This document shows, one piece after another, positions 58,208 through 64,000 of a stretch of DNA of 64,000 nt. The notes under the pieces are model-generated. The model made no database searches, was not told where the DNA came from, and worked only from the letters and a program-made list of their open reading frames with translations. The stretch lies in assembly GCF_019931275.1 (NCBI RefSeq), contig NZ_JAIOTY010000002.1, forward strand, positions 124,001 through 188,000, in the 5' to 3' direction. Each line of letters starts with the position of its first letter. Position 1 is the stretch's first letter. The position numbers were made by a program, and so were the translations under genes. This DNA is from Nitratidesulfovibrio sp. SRB-5. GTDB lineage: Bacteria; Desulfobacterota; Desulfovibrionia; Desulfovibrionales; Desulfovibrionaceae.

Positions 58208-59713
58208 ATGTTACGCGCCCTCTATTCCGGCGCCACCGGCATGAAAACCCTGGCGCAGGGCATGCAGGCGGTCAGCAACAACCTGGCCAACGTGAACACC
58301 GTGGGGTTCAAGCAACAGCAGGCGCTGTTCGAGGACCTCATGAGCCAGTACGCGGGCACGGGAAACTCGGCATCCACCTCCATCAGCCAGGTGGGTCTGG
58401 GCACGCGCCTGACGGATATCCGGACCGTGTACGGGCAGGGATCGTACGAATCGGGCACCGATATCACCGACCTGTCCATCAACGGCAAGGGGTTCTTCCA
58501 GGTTTCGCTGGACGGCAAGACGCATTACACCCGCGCGGGCAACTTCCGGTTCGACAAGGGCGGAAACCTGGTGGACCCCAACGGCTTCGTGCTGAACGGG
58601 CGGGCCATCACCAACGGGGTGGAGGGTGCCACCGGCCCCATCAGCCTGCCGCCGGGCGCGGACGGGCGCAACGTCATGCCCGCCAAGGCCACCACGTCCA
58701 TCACGGCGCTGAACAACCTGGGTTCGGGCGACAGGTCGTCGGATGCGGCCAACCCGTACTTTTCGCTGCTGTCCAAGTGGAACGGCACGGCGCAAAGTCC
58801 CCTGGGCGATTCGGCCTACACGTACAAGCAGTCCATCAAGGTTTACGACGCCACGGGCAACGCCCATGACGTGACCATCTATTTCGACGGCGCCGGGCAG
58901 AGCGGCGGCAACAAGCATTTCGAATTCGTGGTGAGCATGGACCCGGCGCACGACGGTTCGGGCATGGCCGGGACATCCGCGGCGGGGCTGCTGATGTCCG
59001 GCACGCTTACCTTCAATTCGTCCGGCCAGTTGGTGAACATGTCCGCCTACACGCCCACGGGCACCGACGCCACCAACCTCAGCAACTGGGCTCCGGCGTC
59101 GTTCGGCGCGGGCGGATTGCCCCAGTTCACCGCCACCTTTGCAAGCGGCGGCGGAACGCAGGTGGTGGGGCTGGACCTTGGCCTGACCTCGTCCACAGGG
59201 GCCTGGACGGCGGGGGCTGGCAGTCCGGCTGCCGTGGGCAGCAACGCATCCAACCTGATGGGCATGGGCGGGGCCACCCTGGCGGCGGTCAGCACCACGG
59301 CCTACGGCGGCAGTTCGTCGGAAATCCGGTCGAAGCAGGACGGCTACGCACAGGGCTTTCTGGCGGGCATCGACATCAGCGCCGACGGGATCATCACGGG
59401 GCGCTACAGCAACGGACAGAACGACGACCTGTACCACATCACCCTGTACCGCTTCACCAGCGAGGACGGCCTGCGCCGCGAGGGCATGAACCACTTCTCC
59501 GCCACGCTGGAATCCGGCGCGGCGCAAGAGGGCCTGCCCGACACCCAGAACTACGGCACCGTGGCGGCCAAGAGCCTGGAACAGTCCAACGTGTCCATGG
59601 AGCGGGAGTTCGTGAACATGATCATCTACCAGCGCGGCTTCCAGACCAACTCCAAGTCGATCATGACGGCGGATTCCATGATCCAGAAGGCGCTGGAACT
59701 GAAGCGCACGTAG
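58208..59713 (+). CDS. flgE: flagellar hook protein FlgE
   Basis: A 501-residue hook protein. The N-terminus MLRALYSGATGMKTLAQGMQ followed by AVSNNLANVNTVGFKQQQAL is the rod/hook signature and coiled D0 region; FFQVSLDGKTHYTRAGNFRF begins D1. The central part is a Gly/Ser/Thr-rich variable domain. The C-terminus SLEQSNVSMEREFVNMIIYQ RGFQTNSKSI is the conserved partner helix. The start at 58208 has GAGGAG upstream and begins exactly at the family's normal position; the frame to 58061 would run over the promoter. It is monocistronic: sigma-54-like promoter before and terminator after. It is exported through the flagellar type III apparatus. Confidence 0.95.
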   Translation: MLRALYSGATGMKTLAQGMQAVSNNLANVNTVGFKQQQALFEDLMSQYAGTGNSASTSISQVGLGTRLTDIRTVYGQGSYESGTDITDLSINGKGFFQVSLDGKTHYTRAGNFRFDKGGNLVDPNGFVLNGRAITNGVEGATGPISLPPGADGRNVMPAKATTSITALNNLGSGDRSSDAANPYFSLLSKWNGTAQSPLGDSAYTYKQSIKVYDATGNAHDVTIYFDGAGQSGGNKHFEFVVSMDPAHDGSGMAGTSAAGLLMSGTLTFNSSGQLVNMSAYTPTGTDATNLSNWAPASFGAGGLPQFTATFASGGGTQVVGLDLGLTSSTGAWTAGAGSPAAVGSNASNLMGMGGATLAAVSTTAYGGSSSEIRSKQDGYAQGFLAGIDISADGIITGRYSNGQNDDLYHITLYRFTSEDGLRREGMNHFSATLESGAAQEGLPDTQNYGTVAAKSLEQSNVSMEREFVNMIIYQRGFQTNSKSIMTADSMIQKALELKRT

Positions 59714-59746
59714 TGTGCCGTTTTGGCAGAACCACCAGGCAGCATG

Positions 59747-59778
59747 AAAGGCCGCTTCCGGAACCGGGGGCGGCCTTT
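59747..59778. terminator. terminator between flgE and convergent transporter gene
   Basis: AAAGGCCGC (59747-59755) pairs with GCGGCCTTT (59770-59778). The stem ends with TTT in both directions and lies between convergent stops. Confidence 0.75.
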
Positions 59779-59806
59779 GGCGTTGTGCGGGGGGACGGGC
59801 GGGGTG

Positions 59807-60769
59807 TTACTTTTTTCCGCCCGGCTGCGTGGCGGTGCCGTTTGGCGCGGATTCATCCGGCGCGGCCTTGTCGGGCACGGTGGCGCCGCGCCCTTGCGAC
59901 AGCAGCACGCCCACCAGCACCAGGGCTGACGCCGCGTACTGCTGCGGCGTCAGCTGGTCGCCCAGCAGCACCCGGCCCATGAGCAGGGTGATTACCGGAA
60001 TCAGGTTGATGAACGCCGAAGCCTGCCCGGCGGGCAGGCGGCTGACCCCGAAGTTGTACAGCCCGTAAGCCCCCAGCGAGATGCACGTGCCCAGATAGAC
60101 CACGGACAGCGTGGGCAGCAGCGGGAAGGCATCGGGCAACTGCGTGGTGGGCAGGAACAGCAGCGGCAGAAAGAACGCGCTGCCCGCCAGAGACTGCACG
60201 GCGGTGATGAACAGCGGGGGATACGTGGCGGACAGCTTCTTGGCGTTGATGACATAGCCGGTGGCGCTGACCATGGCGCATAATTCCAGCAGGTTGCCCA
60301 GCAGGGGGTTGGGCGCGTTGTCGGAACTGGTCCCGCCAAGGCTCAGCCAGATAACCCCGATGATGGCCAGCACGAATCCGGACCACACCCGGCGGGCCAG
60401 CCGTTCGCCCAGCACGATCCACGCGGCCAAGGCCACGCACAGCGGCATCACCGAAACGATCATGCCCGCCTGCGAGGCCGATGTGTAGCGCAGGGCGTAC
60501 GCCTCGAACACGAAGTACAGGCACGGTTCGCACAGCGCCATGGCGCCGAGGCGCTTCCAGTCGCCCTTGCGGTAACGCACGTGGCGAAAGTTGCGCCACA
60601 GGGCCAGGAACACCGCCGACGAAATGCCCATGCGGCCGAACACCACCACCATGGGGTCGAACCCTTCCAGCGCCACCTTCATGGCGATGAACGAACTGCT
60701 CCACAGCAGCATGGCCAGCAGCAATGCCAGAGTGGCGGAAGAGACGGGGACGGTGCGTGATGCGGACAT
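59807..60769 (-). CDS. EamA/DMT-family transporter
   Basis: A 320-residue membrane protein with ten hydrophobic segments in two EamA halves. The first half begins ATLALLLAMLLWSSSFIAMK and has LGERLARRVWSGFVLAIIGV; the second repeats LLELCAMVSATGYVINAKKL and LGDQLTPQQYAASALVLVGV. The L-G-E/L-G-D motifs at the end of helix 4 and 9 are typical of drug/metabolite transporters of the RhaT/YdcZ group. The C-terminal tail is charged. I chose the ATG at 60769; an upstream one at 60853 is possible but would add a non-family basic stretch. Substrate unknown. Confidence 0.87.
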   Translation of the reverse strand: MSASRTVPVSSATLALLLAMLLWSSSFIAMKVALEGFDPMVVVFGRMGISSAVFLALWRNFRHVRYRKGDWKRLGAMALCEPCLYFVFEAYALRYTSASQAGMIVSVMPLCVALAAWIVLGERLARRVWSGFVLAIIGVIWLSLGGTSSDNAPNPLLGNLLELCAMVSATGYVINAKKLSATYPPLFITAVQSLAGSAFFLPLLFLPTTQLPDAFPLLPTLSVVYLGTCISLGAYGLYNFGVSRLPAGQASAFINLIPVITLLMGRVLLGDQLTPQQYAASALVLVGVLLSQGRGATVPDKAAPDESAPNGTATQPGGKK

Positions 60770-61205
60770 GGCGGTGCAGGGAGCAAAAGGTGCAGGGCGC
60801 GCGCCGCGCCGGGATGCCGGGCGGCGGCATGTAGCCTGGGCAGCGCTGTGCATGCCCGGCGCATTGCCGAAGGAATGCCGGTCGCCACGCCGTACGGTGT
60901 CAACGGCAGGACCGGTGGGCGCACACTATCCGCGCGGTGTCCGGGTGTCCACTGGCATGGGCTGGGGCGGTGCTTTCGCTGGCGTCTTTTCTTGCGGGCC
61001 AGTGGGCGCATGTGCCCCGGCGGCGGCCATGCGCAATGCGGGCGGCGTGCGGCGTCCGGAGTGGCGGCTGCCAATGGCAACTGGCCCGCCAATGGCGACG
61101 CCCCGGCGGCAGGTGCCGTCGGGGCGTCCGGGATCCGTCATGCGAGGCATGAAGGGGGCTGAACAGGAAGAAGGCCGGGGGGCGCGGCGGATTGTCCGCC
61201 GGGCG
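60770..61205. other. gap between transporter and mucR
   Basis: No gene seen. A small hairpin GGCGGA-ttg-TCCGCC (61186-61200) lies just downstream of the mucR stop and may be a weak terminator, without a T tract. Confidence 0.35.
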
Positions 61206-61607
61206 CTACGCCTGCTTGCGGCGCTTCTCCCACAGCTTCATGTCCTTCATCTTCTTGCGGCGCTCGCGTTGCAGCGACTTGCACACCAGGGGCATGTCCT
61301 TGCGGTAGCCGTATTTGTCCCTGTAGCTGTCAGGTGTGAGGTCGTGAGAAGCCAGGTGCTTGCGGGTCAGGATCTTGAAGGTCTTGCCACATTCCAGACA
61401 GGTGATGGACTTTTCCTTCAGCGCCTTTGCAGCGTCGGGCAGCGGTGCTTCGGGAGCGGCCTGCTCTTCGCAGGGAACGCCATCGCTAATCTGACGGATG
61501 GCCAGCGCGATCTTCTGCACCATGGAACTGATCTCTTCCTCGTTCATGGTGCGGACGCTGGCCTGAGCCTTCACGATGTCGAGGGCCTGCTTGAGATATT
61601 CTTCCAT
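61206..61607 (-). CDS. Ros/MucR-type transcriptional regulator
   Basis: A 133-residue MucR/Ros-family protein. The C-terminal half has the single prokaryotic zinc finger: ITCLECGKTFKILTRKHLAS (C-x2-C), then HDLTPDSYRDKYGYRKDMPL, the hallmark L-T-P-x2-Y-R-x-K-Y-G motif, and a basic tail (SLQRERRKKMKDMKLWEKRR) that contacts DNA. The N-terminal helix (MEEYLKQALDIVKAQASVRT) mediates oligomerisation in the family. In alphaproteobacteria MucR silences exopolysaccharide, motility and virulence genes; here a role in controlling the glycan or flagellar genes is possible but not shown. The ATG at 61607 has AAAGGAG upstream. Confidence 0.92.
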   Translation of the reverse strand: MEEYLKQALDIVKAQASVRTMNEEEISSMVQKIALAIRQISDGVPCEEQAAPEAPLPDAAKALKEKSITCLECGKTFKILTRKHLASHDLTPDSYRDKYGYRKDMPLVCKSLQRERRKKMKDMKLWEKRRKQA

Positions 61608-62005
61608 TTCGGTTCTCCTTTGCGGTGGCGGGTGTGCAACGTCATGGATGGTGCCACGCTGGTCGCCATCATCGCACTCCGCATGCGGAATGCCGCTTCC
61701 AATGTTGCATGATGCACAATTTTTCCGGTAGACGTCATGCTCTTTCGTGCTCAGCAACGCGCATGCGCACTGCATTATCACCATGCGATGTGCAATACCA
61801 TTATTTTTTTACATGCAAAATTACACACCTGGCGCAGCGTGGCAGTGGGTGAAAACGCAACGCCGCTCCAGGATGTGATAGGGGAGCGGCGAATGGGTTG
61901 CGGCACTCGCGGAATAGGTGGTGCGCGCATGCGGAAGCTGCGGGCAGAGAAGTGCGGCGTCATGCGATGCCATGCCGGGGAACCGTTACGCCCCTCTGCC
62001 GGGCG
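61608..62005 (-). promoter_or_regulatory. AT-rich leader of mucR with palindromes
   Basis: Between 61700 and 61860 the DNA is far more AT-rich than the genome average, with TA steps that MucR/H-NS-like proteins favour. Palindromes: CCGCATGCGG (61679-61688) and TGCAT-g-ATGCA (61706-61716). A GATAAT -10-like hexamer is readable on the minus strand near 61780. A hairpin CGCCGCTCC/GGAGCGGCG (61861-61891) may end the preceding minus-strand VOC transcript. No gene seen. Confidence 0.5.
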
Positions 62006-62620
62006 TCATGCCGGGTCGTGTTTCAGGGGAGGCCAGGCGTTGCGCTTGGTCCGCAGGAAATCGTCGCCTTCTCCCGGGTACACCCGGCGGTCGGCCAACG
62101 GCGTGGGTGTGGTGACCGGCGGCCAGTGACCGGGCGTCGGGTCCGGCCCCTCCAGTGCGGCGGGCACGGGCTGGGTATCGGTCATGCGCGGATTCGCCCG
62201 CACGTCCACGCCGTGCACCGGCGCGGAAAACTCGATGGCCAGCCCGTTGGGGTCGAAGCTGTACAGCGAGTGGATGAAGCCGTGGTCCACCAGTTCCGAA
62301 CACCAGAATCCCGCTGCCTCCAGCCTGTCCTTGAGTTCCCACAGGTCGTCGTCCGTCGCCACGCCCACGGAAACGTGGTCGAACACCACGGCTCCGCGCA
62401 CGGGCGCGCCGTGGTCCTTTTCCTCCACGGGGGTCACGCCGTCCCACTCGAAGAAGGCAATCATGTCCACGGGCGACACTTCGAAGAAGTACTGGCGGTA
62501 GCCGGAGTGGCCCAGCCCGGCCACGATGCGCATGCCGAGCAGGTCGCGCCAGAAACGAACGGTGGACTCCATGTCGCCGGTGACCATGGCCAGATGGTTG
62601 AAGCCGGTATAGCGGGGCAT
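62006..62620 (-). CDS. VOC (glyoxalase/dioxygenase fold) protein
   Basis: A 204-residue protein with a vicinal-oxygen-chelate domain in the first ~140 residues: FNHLAMVTGDMESTVRFWRD LLGM is the first beta-alpha-beta unit with a metal-type histidine, FDHVSVGVATDDDLWELKDR the second with H-V, and SLYSFDPNGLAIEFS ends with the metal-type glutamate. The three residues H, H and E could bind Fe(II), Mn or Ni. The C-terminal ~55 residues are Pro-rich and unlike the family. The ATG at 62620 has AGGAG upstream. It lies just after the peroxiredoxin gene. Substrate unknown. Confidence 0.8.
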   Translation of the reverse strand: MPRYTGFNHLAMVTGDMESTVRFWRDLLGMRIVAGLGHSGYRQYFFEVSPVDMIAFFEWDGVTPVEEKDHGAPVRGAVVFDHVSVGVATDDDLWELKDRLEAAGFWCSELVDHGFIHSLYSFDPNGLAIEFSAPVHGVDVRANPRMTDTQPVPAALEGPDPTPGHWPPVTTPTPLADRRVYPGEGDDFLRTKRNAWPPLKHDPA

Positions 62621-62649
62621 CGGGGCTCCTGATGGCTTGCGTGAAGATG

Positions 62650-63561
62650 CTAGGGGGAGGGCAGGGCATCCAGCGCCCGCAGGATGATGTCCAGCGGGGG
62701 GCGCTTGTTCACGTCGGATACGTGGATGTGCCGGATGATGCCCTGCCTGTCGATGATGACAAGGGCGCGTTCCGCCATGCCGTCGCCGCGCAGCAGGCCG
62801 TAGGACGCGGCAACCGCGCCGTGCGGCCAGAAGTCGGACAGCACCGGAAACCACACGCCGCCGACAGCGCCGCCGACTTCGCCTTGCCGGGGTACGGCTG
62901 TCTGCCCCTTGCGGGGCGGAGGTGAGGACTGGCCCGCGCCGTGCCCCTCATCGTTACCGTTTCCGGGGGTGCGCTCGACCATCTCGCGGGTCCACGCGTA
63001 CAGCGAGGGCAGGTTGTCGGTGGTGATGCCCAGCAGCACCGCGCCGCGCCGTTCGAATTCCTCGCGGGCAATGTTGTAGCCCGGCCATTGCCCGGAACAG
63101 ACCGGGGTGAACGCGGCAGGCACGAATGAAAGAACCACGGCGCGCTTGCCCCGGAAGTCGGACAACCGGATCGTGCCGGTGTCTGTGCCGCTGGTTGATG
63201 TGTACGGACCGGGCAGGGCAGGCAGGACGAAGTCGGGCGCGGTGTCGCCTACTGCCACCTTCAGTACGCTGTCCACCGGCTTGCGGGGGGCATCCGGGTA
63301 GATCAGGTCTTGCAGACCGGCGGCCTGCAACGGCACGGCAACGGCCAGCACGCCCAGAAGGGCCAGTGCCAGGATGGCGGCGGCCAGAAGGAGGCCAGTG
63401 CGGCCAGTGAGCCAGTACGGCGTGCCGGGGGCCGAAGATGTCTGGGTCGTGCGATCTGGGCGATCTGGGCGACCTGGGCGACCTGGGCGACCCGTGCGGC
63501 CAGCGGGAACAGTGCGGCCCGGGGGCGGGTTGCCCGTGCAGGATGCGGTAGTGCGTGGCAT
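62650..63561 (-). CDS. membrane-anchored peroxiredoxin (AhpC/TSA)-like protein
   Basis: About 303 residues from the ATG at 63561; an ATG at 63633 that overlaps the upstream stop (TGATG) would add 24 basic residues. The N-terminal tail has RPGRPGRPDRPD repeats from 9-bp DNA repeats, then one membrane helix (GLLLAAAILALALLGVLAVA), placing the catalytic domain in the periplasm. GDTAPDFVLPAL begins the AhpC fold; FVPAAFTPVCSGQWPGYN holds the peroxidatic cysteine in the T-P-V-C motif. A low-complexity insertion (PPPRKGQTAVPRQGEVG) interrupts the domain; LVIIDRQGIIRHIHVSDVNK is the last strand. No resolving cysteine is evident, so 1-Cys type. It may use the neighbouring thioredoxin-like protein as reductant. 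Confidence 0.78.
   Translation of the reverse strand: MPRTTASCTGNPPPGRTVPAGRTGRPGRPGRPDRPDRTTQTSSAPGTPYWLTGRTGLLLAAAILALALLGVLAVAVPLQAAGLQDLIYPDAPRKPVDSVLKVAVGDTAPDFVLPALPGPYTSTSGTDTGTIRLSDFRGKRAVVLSFVPAAFTPVCSGQWPGYNIAREEFERRGAVLLGITTDNLPSLYAWTREMVERTPGNGNDEGHGAGQSSPPPRKGQTAVPRQGEVGGAVGGVWFPVLSDFWPHGAVAASYGLLRGDGMAERALVIIDRQGIIRHIHVSDVNKRPPLDIILRALDALPSP
63450..63492. repeat. 9-bp in-frame repeats in peroxiredoxin N-terminus
   Basis: Units cgatctggg/cgacctggg in tandem encode the Arg-Pro-Gly/Asp repeat in front of the membrane helix. Confidence 0.8.
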
Positions 63562-63632
63562 GGCTGGTACCCTCTTTCGGGGCGGCGTATCGACGGAGCG
63601 GCGGGGCAGCCGGGGGGGGGCGCCCGTGGGCA

Positions 63633-64000
63633 TCAGTTGCTGCGTTTGGCGATGGCGGAAAGCTCGTCCAGAAAGGCCTGCGGGGAGGCCATGCGCCCGG
63701 TGCGCGAGAACAGCGTGGCGGGCGCGGCGGGATTTTTCAGCGAAACCAGAAAGAAATGCGGCGTGCCTGGTTCGCCCACCTGCTCATGCACGGCCAGGTC
63801 CGGATCGGCGAACAGAGGGATGGTCACCCCGTACCGCTCGCGGAAGAGGTCCACTTCCATGCGGGTATTGCCCGCCCCCACGCCGATGACCGTGATGCGG
63901 TCCTTCAGGGGCGAGGCGGCCAGCAACTCGGCAAGGCGGTTCATGTGCGGGGCCTCGCGCTGGCAGTGCGGGCAGTACATGCTGAAGATTTCGATCAGCA
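63633..64000 (-). CDS. thioredoxin-fold protein, TlpA-like (N-terminus beyond window)
   Basis: The frame is open to the right edge, so the N-terminus is missing; 121 residues are visible. IFSMYCPHCQREAPHMNRLA contains the redox motif C-P-H-C typical of TlpA/DsbA-like proteins, followed by ITVIGVGAGNTRMEVDLFRE RYGVTIPLFADPDLAVHEQV and the cis-proline site GTPHFFLVS. Family members reduce or form disulfides in the periplasm. Its TGA overlaps a possible ATG of the peroxiredoxin gene, suggesting an operon and a reductant-peroxidase pair. Confidence 0.82.
   Translation of the reverse strand, partial: LIEIFSMYCPHCQREAPHMNRLAELLAASPLKDRITVIGVGAGNTRMEVDLFRERYGVTIPLFADPDLAVHEQVGEPGTPHFFLVSLKNPAAPATLFSRTGRMASPQAFLDELSAIAKRSN

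Overview
The window looks like a chromosomal piece of a high-GC, anaerobic, motile deltaproteobacterium of the Desulfovibrio / Nitratidesulfovibrio type. The evidence is a small ferredoxin with the cysteine layout of Desulfovibrio gigas ferredoxin, an oxygen-sensitive class III ribonucleotide reductase with its activase, a MucR-type regulator, a CheX protein, a flagellar hook gene behind a sigma-54-like promoter, and a DUF2325/TPR pair behind a Fur-type operator. This placement is inference from gene content; no rRNA or tRNA gene was seen.

Region 1 (1-34056, all minus strand) is a large surface-glycan locus in three blocks. Block A (13966 down past position 1) is a tightly packed run of 14 complete genes plus one cut by the window edge. 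It encodes a LegB-like dehydratase, a sugar nucleotidyltransferase, a DegT-type aminotransferase, a PIG-L deacetylase, a WbqC protein, a GNAT acetyltransferase, two related radical SAM enzymes flanking a formyltransferase, a methyltransferase, a NeuB/SpsE synthase, an SpsF cytidylyltransferase, a PseG-type hydrolase, an unknown protein and a GSCFA protein. Together these look like a route to a nonulosonic-acid-like sugar with unusual decorations. Block B (19298-14727) pairs a LicC-like cytidylyltransferase with a CDP-glycerol-type phosphotransferase and a double glycosyltransferase. Block C (34056-19625) begins with a winged-helix regulator behind a clear promoter and inverted repeat. It continues with a second NeuB synthase, a glycosyltransferase, a NeuA-like protein, a methyltransferase relic, a 1682-residue protein with two methyltransferase and two glycosyltransferase modules, a GT2 enzyme, a third radical SAM enzyme and a methyltransferase. 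No polymerase, flippase or exporter is present, so the destination of the glycan (flagellin, LPS or capsule) cannot be read here.

Region 2 (34542-43372) holds a PilZ protein, a complete peptide-type ABC importer (binding protein, two permeases, two ATPases) on the plus strand with a terminator after the binding-protein gene, and a convergent MalY/PatB-type aminotransferase.

Region 3 (43616-53246) holds a CesT-type type III secretion chaperone next to an unrecognised 512-residue protein that is a good effector candidate, then nrdG-nrdD with a 101-base overlap, cheX, the Fur-box-controlled DUF2325/TPR genes, a ferredoxin divergent from a helical repeat protein, and a small hypothetical gene.

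Region 4 (53514-64000) contains coaX, a 15-unit array of 26-27-bp palindromic repeats, eno, a structured intergenic element, folD, a methionine-rich exported protein, flgE, an EamA transporter, a MucR regulator with an AT-rich leader, a VOC protein, a membrane-anchored peroxiredoxin and a thioredoxin-like gene cut by the right edge. Strong hairpin terminators separate several of these units.
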